In this document: positions 42,362 through 49,272 of the stretch, piece by piece
Position numbering within the stretch: position 1 is the first letter of the stretch
Layout: each line of letters starts with the position of its first letter
Position numbers and translations under genes: made by a program
Notes under the pieces: generated by a model
The model's input: only the letters and a program-made list of their open reading frames with translations
What the model was told of the DNA's origin: nothing
Database searches by the model: none
From: a virus
Virus record (IMG/VR): IMGVR_UViG_3300009509_000004
Span: 42,759 to 106,758 of that record
Strand: one strand, 5' to 3'
Length of the DNA stretch: 64,000 nucleotides

Positions 42362-42674
42362 TTGTGCGCCCCTCCCCCAGTGCGTTTTCCGCAAGCTCGA
42401 TGATGACGTCCAATAGGTCGCCCACCTTTGCCAGCGGGATGTGCTCTGCGCGCAATTCTGCTGGAATAAGCAACACCGTCGCATTGACCTCCATCCCCTT
42501 GATCTGCTGCGACAGGTTCTCAACCACGCCAGGTGGTGGTTCATGACCCTCATTGTATTGGATGAGCAACACCTCGCCGTCCCTGAGTGTGAATTTGCTC
42601 ACGATCTTGTCCCAGCCATCCCCTGGAACAATCGGATCTTTCAATTTGTCTGTCCATCGCCTATTTCTCTTCAT
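42237..42674 (-). CDS. Unknown alpha/beta protein
   Basis: 145 residues from ATG 42674 (MKRNRRWTDKLKDP). Strands FTLRDGEVLLIQYNEG and ATVLLIPAELRAEHIPLAKV alternate with helices. The last ~40 residues are Gly/Arg-rich and overlap the coiled-coil gene in another frame, so that end may be unconstrained. No family recognised. Confidence 0.6.
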   Translation of the reverse strand: MKRNRRWTDKLKDPIVPGDGWDKIVSKFTLRDGEVLLIQYNEGHEPPPGVVENLSQQIKGMEVNATVLLIPAELRAEHIPLAKVGDLLDVIIELAENALGEGRTNGKPDKRAGRSNSGAEGKCGMAQRGGQSVDDGSQGTDAAQS

Positions 42675-43260
42675 TTGTTGGGCACCCCCTGCGCATCCAC
42701 TCTCGCCGTTCTTCAAGCGTCATTGGTTTGAGGTGGTCTGTCACCACTTCCTCGCTGTGCTCCAACACCTCGCCGATGAAGCGCCCCTGTGCATCAATCG
42801 TGCCCACTTTGTACTCAAACCCTTGCTGTGAATACACATGCAATATTGCACAGGTTACACCCTCGCTGGGCCTGACCAACTCCAACCTGCCAACCCAATC
42901 TCCCCTCCACAGCTCTTCAGTGATACACCTGTGCTGTTCTGAACAACCAACCGTCCACCCGTCATCACGGATGAACACATATTTCAACGTCTTGAACACC
43001 TCTTTGGGTGTTCTTGTAGGTGATGCTGCCTCGCCTTTGTTGTTGACCACGACTCTCTGTGGCCCTTGGTGCATTACTGTGCGCGCCGCCCTGACCGCCG
43101 CCCTCTCTTCAGGCAGGATCTCTCGCCTGACATGAGCGTCATATCCAATCGGATCATCGATGATGATGACGCACCTACATTGCGGGTGCTGGATTGGCTC
43201 TGTATTGTCAGAACGTGTCCGCAAGCACTCCCTCCAGCCTCCACCATTCTGGATCTTCAT
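42661..43260 (-). CDS. Unknown protein
   Basis: 199 residues from ATG 43260 (AAGGACGTGAGGC upstream), starting inside the end of the metalloprotease-like gene by 53 bases. Segments HPQCRCVIIIDDPIGYDAHV and TLKYVFIRDDGWTVGCSEQH are notable. C-H-x-C-type residues early may bind metal. The C-terminal half is beta-rich (FEYKVGTIDAQGRFIGEVLE). Unknown function. Confidence 0.64.
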   Translation of the reverse strand: MKIQNGGGWRECLRTRSDNTEPIQHPQCRCVIIIDDPIGYDAHVRREILPEERAAVRAARTVMHQGPQRVVVNNKGEAASPTRTPKEVFKTLKYVFIRDDGWTVGCSEQHRCITEELWRGDWVGRLELVRPSEGVTCAILHVYSQQGFEYKVGTIDAQGRFIGEVLEHSEEVVTDHLKPMTLEERREWMRRGCPTNEEK

Positions 43261-43867
43261 GCCTCACGTCCTTGAGTCTGAAGTCCATCTGTTTCTCTGG
43301 TGGAATTTTTGGCAGCCGTATGCACTCATTGACCTCGTGCAGCAGCTCGTGATACAGCGCTGACTCGGCAATGGTACCCTTCCACTGTACCAACAACCTG
43401 TATCCCCACTGGATGCCTGCCTTGTTCTTGAGCTCATATCGTCCCACCCAAATGCTGACCTTGCCGACCTCCCACTCAACTCCTGTGCGGCACAGCATCG
43501 CCTCGATTTCATCCCTGGTGGCCTCTTTTTGCTCGACCTCCATCACGTCCAAGAATCTGTCCAATGCCTTTTCCATCAGGCCTGGCGTGAGTCTTGCGAT
43601 GTTGTCTGCCCAAACTGCTGTGCCGTGTTTTGTGATGTAGTCAGGCCTCGCCATCCACTTTTTGAAGAAGTACAGCAACGTGAGCCCAACAAAAGATCCC
43701 CACGACAGCGCAAGCACAACAATTTTTGGCGCAGTCCACTCCTGCTTGGTCAAGATCGCCCCGACCCCAGCAGCCGTGTACAGCAGGCAAAGCCCCCCAA
43801 ACACAATCAAGTCCAGCGTCTTGACTCCACGTCTGCGCTGGGCTAGGTCTGCCTTGACTTCAACCAT
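43208..43867 (-). CDS. Membrane protein with zincin-like HELLH motif
   Basis: 219 residues. Two membrane helices (about residues 19-40 and 48-68) are joined by a short loop. A soluble domain of ~145 residues follows. It contains ALYHELLHEVNECIR, the H-E-x-x-H signature (H173, E174, H177) of metallopeptidases, and a further His at about 203 (VRHEDPEWW) that could be the third ligand. If both helices are membrane-spanning and the N-terminus is inside, the catalytic domain faces the cytoplasm. Targets are unknown. Confidence 0.72.
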   Translation of the reverse strand: MVEVKADLAQRRRGVKTLDLIVFGGLCLLYTAAGVGAILTKQEWTAPKIVVLALSWGSFVGLTLLYFFKKWMARPDYITKHGTAVWADNIARLTPGLMEKALDRFLDVMEVEQKEATRDEIEAMLCRTGVEWEVGKVSIWVGRYELKNKAGIQWGYRLLVQWKGTIAESALYHELLHEVNECIRLPKIPPEKQMDFRLKDVRHEDPEWWRLEGVLADTF

Positions 43868-44208
43868 TCTCGCATTTCCTCCACTGTATCAAATGGTGGC
43901 CCTTTTCTCTCTGCCTTCATGGGCTTTGCCTGGCAGTAATATGTGAAGCCGCCAAATGTGTCACGCTCTTTTTCGATGGGGAGATTCAGGTCAAACCCGT
44001 GATCGCGCAACCACTCGGTTGTCGTGAACTCCACCTCTTTCAACCCGCCATTCCAGTCTAGCACCTCCTGATCTGGCAATTGTGCCTCGATGAGGTGGAA
44101 GTGTTGACCATCAATGGATATGACCTTGACGTCATTGCCATCATCGTCGATGTCTTCATCCTCGATGGTGGCGCGTGCGATCATTTCCATTGTAATCAAC
44201 TGGCTCAA
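43843..44208 (-). CDS. Unknown acidic protein
   Basis: 121 residues from a TTG at 44208 (GGGAGAGCAGA upstream), overlapping both neighbours. EDEDIDDDGNDVKVISIDGQ is an acidic stretch followed by strands. GGLKEVEFTTTEWLRDHGFD is followed by GGFTYYCQAK. No family recognised. Confidence 0.66.
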   Translation of the reverse strand: MSQLITMEMIARATIEDEDIDDDGNDVKVISIDGQHFHLIEAQLPDQEVLDWNGGLKEVEFTTTEWLRDHGFDLNLPIEKERDTFGGFTYYCQAKPMKAERKGPPFDTVEEMREWLKSRQT

Positions 44209-44720
44209 TCTGCTCTCCCTTTCATCTGCATCACTTTTTGGTCCACAACATCAGGAGCGATCTTGGGAAGCTCCAGCTGCACCTGCACCTGTTCTTGGAC
44301 AGGCTCCATAGGGGCAGCCTCATCAGCCTCCACATCACTTGGCGTTGAAGAACTTGTTGCGCTTGCTGGCCTGCGCCCAGCTCTGTGCCTGGGTGCGACT
44401 CTGTCAAGCGCTTCTGCATCCTTCAACGTCCTTTCAGCACGCCTGTTCAATAGAGCAAGCGCACCTCTGATCTCCCCTATGGCCTCTCTCATGTCACCGA
44501 TGAGCTGATCGCGTTGCGATGCTTGATCTGATAGCCTGTTCACCGCCGTGACCAAGAGCTGATACGCTTGTTCAAGCTGCGCCTCTTGCTTGGCAACCTG
44601 TCTCGTTGTTGCATCTTCAGCGGTCAACGCCTGGATGTATGTCAGCCCAACTCCTGCGAGTGCAGCGATGCCAGCGAGCAAGCCGCCCCAATCCTTCACC
44701 TTCTGTCTTGCTCCAGCCAT
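44205..44720 (-). CDS. Membrane-anchored coiled-coil protein
   Basis: The start at 44720 (MAGARQKVKDWGGL) is behind GAGGTGTGTG; 171 residues. One membrane helix (GLLAGIAALAGVGLTYI) is followed by a ~80-residue coiled coil (QLEQAYQLLVTAVNRLSDQA, REAIGEIRGALALLNRRAER) and a Pro/Glu-rich tail. Shape resembles i-spanin or XhlA-like proteins, but no lysis genes are adjacent. Confidence 0.7.
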   Translation of the reverse strand: MAGARQKVKDWGGLLAGIAALAGVGLTYIQALTAEDATTRQVAKQEAQLEQAYQLLVTAVNRLSDQASQRDQLIGDMREAIGEIRGALALLNRRAERTLKDAEALDRVAPRHRAGRRPASATSSSTPSDVEADEAAPMEPVQEQVQVQLELPKIAPDVVDQKVMQMKGRAD

Positions 44721-44728
44721 CACACACC

Positions 44729-44938
44729 TCAAAATCTTGGATGTGGCCCAGATGTCATGTGCCGGTTGAATTCTGTGAAATCGCCTGGTGTTGGCGGTGG
44801 CAGCCCAGCTTCCACATATTCACGGACTGCCAAGGTGAGTGCTTTTGCTCGTGCAGCAGGTATGGTTGGCCCGCTGCCTTCATACGCCTTGTTGTCGGTG
44901 TTGACGAGTGTGACTGTGTAATAGTTTGGACGCGCCAT
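44729..44938 (-). CDS. Small unknown protein, first gene of the 41-45 kb cluster
   Basis: The start at 44938 (MARPNYYTVTLVNT) follows CAGGAGG; 69 residues. An alpha/beta pattern (strand, then AARAKALTLAVREYVEAGLP). It is directly behind a promoter at 44970-44998. Confidence 0.7.
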   Translation of the reverse strand: MARPNYYTVTLVNTDNKAYEGSGPTIPAARAKALTLAVREYVEAGLPPPTPGDFTEFNRHMTSGPHPRF

Positions 44939-44946
44939 GATCGCCT

Positions 44947-44989
44947 CCTGTAAGTGGTGTCCATCGTTGATTCTATTTCCCCTTACAGG
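44947..44989. repeat. 8-bp inverted repeat around promoter -10 region
   Basis: CCTGTAAG (44947-44954) and CTTACAGG (44982-44989) flank the -10 box and start-site region of the promoter driving the 41-45 kb cluster. This is the placement expected for a repressor operator. One arm touches the ribosome site of the first gene. Confidence 0.5.
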
Positions 44990-44998
44990 ATCAGCCAA
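44970..44998 (-). promoter_or_regulatory. Sigma-70-like promoter for the 41-45 kb cluster
   Basis: TTGGCT (44993-44998) and TAGAAT (44970-44975) are separated by exactly 17 bp on the minus strand. The first gene starts about 32 bases downstream of the -10 box. It differs from the repeated cassette promoters in sequence. Confidence 0.65.
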
Positions 44999-45096
44999 GG
45001 TTTAGCTGAAATATGGTGCGTTTTTGGCTTGTCCAAAAATGCGTTTTCTGGTGTGTTTTGTGGTGTGCGTGTGACTTTGTATGGAGGTGGAATTGG

Positions 45097-45126
45097 GGGT
45101 GCCGTCTTGGTGTGTTTCCGGCACCC
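45097..45126 (-). terminator. Possible terminator hairpin after the 45136 gene
   Basis: GGGTGCCG and CGGCACCC form an 8-bp stem with a 14-base loop ten bases past the stop codon. No T-run follows. Confidence 0.35.
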
Positions 45127-45135
45127 TCGATGTGG

Positions 45136-45642
45136 CTATTGGATGACGAATGGCCCCTTTGGACCTGTGGCGATGGCCCCGCTGTAGAATTGCTTGAGCA
45201 ATCCCCAAAGCGCCTGTCTTTGTGCATGTGGAACCACGTTGACCTCGTTTTCGCCGTCCCAATGCCGCCCTGGGATGCGCCGCCAAGCGTGAAGTGAATC
45301 CTCGTTGTATGGCGTTTTGACGATGTAGGTGCCTGCGTGGTCAACAATCTTGACCGCAACGCACCTTTTCTCGATGCGATCTGCCAAGTTGTGGAATCCC
45401 AGATCCCTGAGTCTCGCAAGCGGCTCAACCGCGTCCATCCCGTTCTGAACGATGGCGATCTTGTAGACCAGCTGGTTGGCCTCTTTGCGGTCTGCCTCGC
45501 TGACCTCGACCTTGTTGAGAAGTCTTGCCCGACAATCTGGGCCCATTCCCGCCTCGACTGATGCCGCGTCAACCAACGGTTTGCCGCAGGCTGCGCAGTG
45601 GGTTGCGAGAATCTTGGTGGTTGGTGCTGTTTCGTATGACAT
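45136..45642 (-). CDS. DUF6011-like zinc ribbon with HARP-like C-terminal segment
   Basis: The start at 45642 (MSYETAPTTK) has the region's standard leader AAAGGAGAACGGGC; 168 residues. HCAACGKPLVDAASVEAGMG then PDCR (Cys at 16, 19 and 37) is the short zinc motif common in phage/actinobacterial proteins. The end TYIVKTPYNEDSLHAWRRIP then GRHWDGENEVNVVP resembles the HARP fold found beside SNF2 helicases ('i-P-G-R-x-W-D...V-x-P'), which anneals DNA. No helicase domain is present. It is the sole gene of its transcript, behind cassette copy 1. Confidence 0.72.
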   Translation of the reverse strand: MSYETAPTTKILATHCAACGKPLVDAASVEAGMGPDCRARLLNKVEVSEADRKEANQLVYKIAIVQNGMDAVEPLARLRDLGFHNLADRIEKRCVAVKIVDHAGTYIVKTPYNEDSLHAWRRIPGRHWDGENEVNVVPHAQRQALWGLLKQFYSGAIATGPKGPFVIQ

Positions 45643-45685
45643 GCCCGTTCTCCTTTCAGGTGGTTTGCCTTCCACCTTTTCTTCA

Positions 45686-45714
45686 AGTATAGTTGGCTTG
45701 CTTCCATAAGTCAA
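45686..45714 (-). promoter_or_regulatory. Cassette promoter copy 1
   Basis: TTGACT (45709-45714), 17 bp, TATACT (45686-45691). The T-run of the cassette lies directly before the -35 box. This copy has point changes and its terminator stem is poorly paired. It drives the 45136 gene. Confidence 0.85.
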
Positions 45715-45726
45715 GAAAAAACGACC

Positions 45727-46098
45727 TCAGAGACAACTTTTTTTGTATGCCTGATACAGCGCAACGTTCAACGTTGCCGTCCTGGCCGGTTTCTGGACAA
45801 GCCTTGTGCCGTTTGTGTGTTGCGCAAGCGCATCGAGCCATCCCCCTGTGTAAATGACCACTGGAAGTGGGCACCTTTCAATCATCACCCTTCCCCCGCC
45901 CAACGGCACATCCCAATCACTAAGCACCACGTCATACTTCCCTGTTGCCGCCTCGACCAGCCCCTGTTGTACTGTGTAAACTGCCTTGACTTGCTTCCAG
46001 TGGTCCTTGAGTTGCCTCTCAATCGCCCTCGCCAATGTTTCATCATCTTCAACCACAAGCAAACTGAGCCGCCTGATGGTGCCCTCCATTCCAATCAT
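45727..46098 (-). CDS. Single-domain response regulator (CheY-like receiver)
   Basis: 123 residues, start behind AAGGAG. All receiver landmarks are present: acidic pair D18/D19 in VVEDDE, phosphoacceptor D61 in VVLSDWD, T84 in VIYTGG and K103-P104 in VQKPA. There is no output domain, so it would act like CheY or Spo0F, by diverting or sensing host phosphorelay signals. The last codons (YKKSCL) are encoded by the terminator/promoter cassette itself. It is transcribed, if at all, by read-through of a terminator at 46120 or from an unseen promoter. Confidence 0.85.
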   Translation of the reverse strand: MIGMEGTIRRLSLLVVEDDETLARAIERQLKDHWKQVKAVYTVQQGLVEAATGKYDVVLSDWDVPLGGGRVMIERCPLPVVIYTGGWLDALAQHTNGTRLVQKPARTATLNVALYQAYKKSCL

Positions 46099-46119
46099 TT
46101 TTTCTCCTTGGTGGAAGTG

Positions 46120-46142
46120 AAAAGGGCACCCAACGGGTGCCC
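46120..46142 (-). terminator. Intrinsic terminator before the receiver gene
   Basis: GGGCACCC-GTT-GGGTGCCC followed by TTTTC on the minus strand: an 8-bp GC-rich stem with a three-base loop, about 26 bases after the stop of the 46168 gene. It would attenuate expression of the receiver. Confidence 0.8.
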
Positions 46143-46167
46143 CTCTCGCTCCTATGTTGTCGCCCTG

Positions 46168-47181
46168 TCAGGCGATGGCTTCCAAAATCATCTCAGCCTC
46201 ATCCTCTGCCCTCGGATCCAACGACCAACGCTTGATTCCCCTGAAGCGCTTGACGTCAACGTCAATCGGATTCAGGAAGCGAACAAAGCTGCCGTTGATC
46301 TCGACACCTTCTGGGCTGATGATACCGTCTGTGACCAGCTGCTCAACGATCTCCTTGGCGCTCTTGCTCTCGCCCTCTTTGGTGTCTGTCACAACGTAAA
46401 CACCGCCCGCGTGGCGCTTGCCGCACTTGCGCTTGGCCTCGACCTTGACCAACCGCTCTTCAACCGTCCTGAAGCCTCGCTCTTTTTCCATCTGGTCCTT
46501 GACCACCTCGGTGTCCTCTGCCTTCAGAATATACTCAACCGCGTCAGGGAGAAACAAACCAAACACCTTGGCGTCTGGAAGTCTGCCCGTGCCGCCGCAC
46601 GTTTCGCACATTTCCTTGTCCAAAACGTTGGCGATGTTGAATTTTTGCGGCTGATGAAGCCAGTAGTTGTATTTGCGATAGTCCCAACGCTCTGACTTGA
46701 GCCCCTCGCCGTTTGCGACTGTAGCGTGGCCGCCTGTGCCGCCCTCGACATGATCTGACATGCCGCTGATCTCGCCTTGGAGTTTGAGCGCCTTCTGCGC
46801 CCTGCGCTCGATGAGCTTGTTGATGCGGTCGATGTCGGCCTGGCCGCCTTCTGCGTCGCAAACGCCCTTGTCGATGCTCTCTTGGACGCCCTTGGCGTTG
46901 TCTTCCAGATCCTGGATCTCCTTTTGGAGATTTTGGAGCGCTTGCTTGGCCTTGCGCTTTTCTGGATTTTCGATGGTGCCGAGACAATCCGCGCACTCGT
47001 GGAAGCTGCCCTCATCGTGCGCGACGAAAATGACGGTGCCCTCTTGCGTGAGCGCCTGCCCTACGTCTGCGTTGGGTAGCCTCTTGGAAATGCCCTGCGT
47101 GACCGCCTCGCCCGTCCAATCCTCGATGGACTTGTAGTGCTCTGACCCGACCCACATGAGATAGCTTTGCTTGATTTCCAT
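46168..47181 (-). CDS. Coiled-coil protein with DnaJ-like zinc pairs
   Basis: The start at 47181 (MEIKQSYLMWVGSE) has leader AAAGGAGAACGGA; 337 residues. ECADCLGTIE (about residue 65) and MCETCGGTGRLPDA (about 190) are C-x-x-C-x-G-type pairs. Between them lies a long coiled coil (KAKQALQNLQKEIQDLEDNA, then DRINKLIERRAQKALKLQGE). The C-terminal half is alpha/beta. No enzyme motif. It is a single gene behind cassette copy 2; unknown function. Confidence 0.75.
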   Translation of the reverse strand: MEIKQSYLMWVGSEHYKSIEDWTGEAVTQGISKRLPNADVGQALTQEGTVIFVAHDEGSFHECADCLGTIENPEKRKAKQALQNLQKEIQDLEDNAKGVQESIDKGVCDAEGGQADIDRINKLIERRAQKALKLQGEISGMSDHVEGGTGGHATVANGEGLKSERWDYRKYNYWLHQPQKFNIANVLDKEMCETCGGTGRLPDAKVFGLFLPDAVEYILKAEDTEVVKDQMEKERGFRTVEERLVKVEAKRKCGKRHAGGVYVVTDTKEGESKSAKEIVEQLVTDGIISPEGVEINGSFVRFLNPIDVDVKRFRGIKRWSLDPRAEDEAEMILEAIA

Positions 47182-47225
47182 GTCCGTTCTCCTTTGTTTG
47201 GTGTTTGCCCTCACCATCTAATACA

Positions 47226-47254
47226 ATTATAGTTGGCTTGCTTCCAGAAGTCAA
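47226..47254 (-). promoter_or_regulatory. Cassette promoter copy 2
   Basis: TTGACT (47249-47254), 17 bp, TATAAT (47226-47231), identical in both boxes to the consensus of the array. It drives the 46168 gene. Confidence 0.92.
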
Positions 47255-47293
47255 GAAAAAAACGACCTTGGAGGCAACTTTTTTTGTCTCCAC
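47255..47293 (-). terminator. Cassette terminator copy 2
   Basis: A short stem (TGGAG/CTCCA) with an A7 segment in the loop and a T7 run directly before the -35 box. Weaker stem than copy 5, but the layout is the same. It ends the operon 48881-47297. Confidence 0.55.
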
Positions 47294-47296
47294 GTC

Positions 47297-47695
47297 CTAC
47301 AACTTGGTGTAGCCCTTTTTCTGCTTGGCCTTCACCAGATCGGCAAACACGTGTTCTGCCTTGCCTTGGGATGGATACTTGCCCTTGATCTGCCTCTGGA
47401 GAGAATGCGTGCGCCGCCCCCACTCGATTGTCACCTGGAAGTCGCCATCTGCAAGCCTGTCCAAGTGGACGTTGTACACCTTGTCCGATGTCCCTTGGCG
47501 ATAGGCCAAGTTGGTCGTCACGATCCTGGCTGCCTCTGTCGCCCCGTGTGCGTTCTTTGTGTCCAGCGCGTCTGCTATGACGTCTGGTATGGCCTTGGCC
47601 TCTGCCGCTTCCCTCCGCACATCCTCGACACTTTTCAGCACGCCCTGCCCAAAAGTGCCCTCCCTCATCGCCTTTCTGATTTGTTCGAGATCCAT
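47297..47695 (-). CDS. WGR-domain protein
   Basis: The start at 47695 (MDLEQIRKAMREGT) follows GAGGTGGATC; 132 residues. Residues ~70-132 match the WGR domain: DKVYNVHLDRLADGDFQVTI, then EWGRRTHSLQ, KAEHVFADLVKAKQKKGYTK. WGR domains bind nucleic acids in PARPs and bacterial regulators. Here it follows a helical N-terminus and has no catalytic partner. Third gene of the operon behind cassette copy 3. Confidence 0.82.
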   Translation of the reverse strand: MDLEQIRKAMREGTFGQGVLKSVEDVRREAAEAKAIPDVIADALDTKNAHGATEAARIVTTNLAYRQGTSDKVYNVHLDRLADGDFQVTIEWGRRTHSLQRQIKGKYPSQGKAEHVFADLVKAKQKKGYTKL

Positions 47696-47705
47696 GATCC
47701 ACCTC

Positions 47706-48539
47706 TCAATCGAAGCAACCCGTGTTTCGCCAGTACACCTTGAGGTCTGGGTCGAAATACACGGTGTTGTCCGGTGACTCGTATGTTTGCCCCTTCTTGG
47801 CCCCTTCCCGCTCAAACGCCACCACGTAGGAATTGACGATGAACTCGCCGTTGCTGAATCGCAGCTGCGTCCAGCCCTTGTCGCAGAGCGCTTCCAGCGC
47901 GTTGTCGCTGATGGAGCACGGCAATTTGCGCTCTGGCTGCCTGACCTTGAGGATGTGATCGGGGTGGATCCAACGGACATCGCTTGGGCCTCTGAACCGT
48001 TTGCCCATCGCTGCCCCCATCGCCTTGAGCATCGCCAGATCCGACTCGATGCCCCTGAGATTGCGCTCGATGCCGACCTTGCCCGACTGGAAGTTGACTT
48101 TTGCCACCCGCTCCCACTTGCTGCCGTCCCTGTAATTGACCAACACCTCGTCACCGATGCTGATTTTTGTGCCGCTGGGTGCGTTGCGCCAAAATTGTGA
48201 CCCGTTGTAATCCAGATCGCCGATTGCCGCCCTGCCTCGCTCTGCCCGCGCCTGCTTCCGTTCTTGGACTTCCTGCTGCGTGCCTTCCATCTGTCCCAAC
48301 GCCTCGTTGAGCTGCTCCTGGGTGTATGTGCCCTTGGGCAGCCCCAAAAGCGCCTCGCCCTTGACCGTCCAAGCGTAGGTTTTGCCTGTGCGCTCGATGG
48401 GCGCAAGCGTGTACTCTCGCTTGCCTGCGTATTTGCCCCGCCTGATGTACCTGGCGCTTTGGATGACGCAATCGATCCTTTTGCCTTTCGACATGATGCT
48501 GACCGCGTCACCTACCTTGAGTGCTTTGAGATCTGTCAT
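47706..48539 (-). CDS. Unknown protein in cassette region
   Basis: 277 residues (MTDLKALKVGDAVSIMSKGK), leader AAGGAGAACGGGC. The N-terminus looks like a small beta barrel (VGDAVSIMSKGKRIDCVIQS), and a second barrel-like unit begins at KISIGDEVLVNYRDGSKWER. Between them is a charged helix. The C-terminal part ends PDLKVYWRNTGCFD. Barrel pairs like this often bind nucleic acid, but nothing is proven. Confidence 0.74.
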   Translation of the reverse strand: MTDLKALKVGDAVSIMSKGKRIDCVIQSARYIRRGKYAGKREYTLAPIERTGKTYAWTVKGEALLGLPKGTYTQEQLNEALGQMEGTQQEVQERKQARAERGRAAIGDLDYNGSQFWRNAPSGTKISIGDEVLVNYRDGSKWERVAKVNFQSGKVGIERNLRGIESDLAMLKAMGAAMGKRFRGPSDVRWIHPDHILKVRQPERKLPCSISDNALEALCDKGWTQLRFSNGEFIVNSYVVAFEREGAKKGQTYESPDNTVYFDPDLKVYWRNTGCFD

Positions 48540-48593
48540 GCCCGTTCTCCTTGTTGGGTTGCCAACCCTCTTTGTTTTCTACTGAGCTGCCAC

Positions 48594-48881
48594 TTACAGC
48601 GCTGAAATTGCCGCCTCGATGTCTTCTGCCGATGCTCCGTTGAATTTCCCAAACTCCCTGACGCCTTTTTCGGTGATTTCTGCGAAGTAGTGCTTGACCT
48701 TGCGGGTGCGCTGCTCGCTGAAAACCTTGATGAGCCCTTCCTCGGTGAGCTGCTTGACCGCCTCGCCATATCCTGCCTGGAACCAATCTGGGCTGCGAAA
48801 GTTGGTGCCCAACTCGATGATGCCGCCGTTGGTGTTGAGGATGTTGATGAGAATGTCTTTTTGCGCCTCGTTGAAATTCAT
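48594..48881 (-). CDS. Winged-helix-like small protein
   Basis: 95 residues, start behind TAGGAGG (MNFNEAQKDILINILNTNGG). The run of a helix, a helix-turn-helix-like part (GYGEAVKQLTEEGLIKVFSE) and a strand pair (RTRKVKHYFAEITEKGVREF) resembles a PadR/MarR-type winged helix. First gene of the operon behind copy 3; a candidate regulator of the array. Confidence 0.68.
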   Translation of the reverse strand: MNFNEAQKDILINILNTNGGIIELGTNFRSPDWFQAGYGEAVKQLTEEGLIKVFSEQRTRKVKHYFAEITEKGVREFGKFNGASAEDIEAAISAL

Positions 48882-48900
48882 CGTGACCTCCTATTCTTCA

Positions 48901-48929
48901 ATTATAGTTGGCTTGCTTCCAGAAGTCAA
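48901..48929 (-). promoter_or_regulatory. Cassette promoter copy 3
   Basis: TTGACT (48924-48929), 17 bp, TATAAT (48901-48906). It drives 48594, 47706 and 47297. Confidence 0.92.
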
Positions 48930-48968
48930 GAAAAAAACGACCTTGGAGGCAACTTTTTTTGGCTCCAT
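48930..48968 (-). terminator. Cassette terminator copy 3
   Basis: A TGGAG/CTCCA stem, A7 in the loop, then T7 and the promoter. Upstream there is a second small hairpin (GTGTGT...ACACAC). A 25-codon frame behind AAGGAGGTGGAGAACG is superimposed on this copy. Confidence 0.55.
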
Positions 48969-49068
48969 CGTTCTCCACCTCCTTGACGATGTGTGTTTTT
49001 TATACACACACCTGCCCGTGGCCGCCTGGCTGGGCAGCCGCCTGCGCGCCCCGCTGCCGCCGCCGTGC

Positions 49069-49245
49069 CTACTGGCGGTGTGGCGGCTTGACCCGCTTGA
49101 CCTTGCCCGCCTTGGTGTTGCGGGAGTGGTTGGCCTTTGAGCGGGAAAAAAGGGTGCGGCAGAATCCGTCGTTGCGGTCGTTGTAGCTGCCGACCTCGAT
49201 GAAAAGCGCCTTGCGGATGGAGATCTGATTTGCGTTGTTGGTCAT
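49069..49245 (-). CDS. 58-residue basic protein
   Basis: The start at ATG 49245 (MTNNANQISIRKALFIEVGS) carries the standard leader AAAGGAGAACGGA and lies 28 bases after the cassette promoter; TAG at 49069. The peptide is basic toward the end (NTKAGKVKRVKPPHRQ). It is a single gene behind cassette copy 4. Leader and promoter make it a confident gene; function unknown. Confidence 0.75.
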   Translation of the reverse strand: MTNNANQISIRKALFIEVGSYNDRNDGFCRTLFSRSKANHSRNTKAGKVKRVKPPHRQ

Positions 49246-49272
49246 GTCCGTTCTCCTTTGCCCTATTCTTCA

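Noticed and set aside
47012-47293. Repeated peptide M-E-T-K-K-V-A-S-K-V-V-F-F-L-T-S encoded by cassettes
   Set aside because: The same DNA is fully explained as terminator plus promoter. The start codon is absent or different in most copies, and base changes in the copies follow stem pairing and promoter boxes, not codons.
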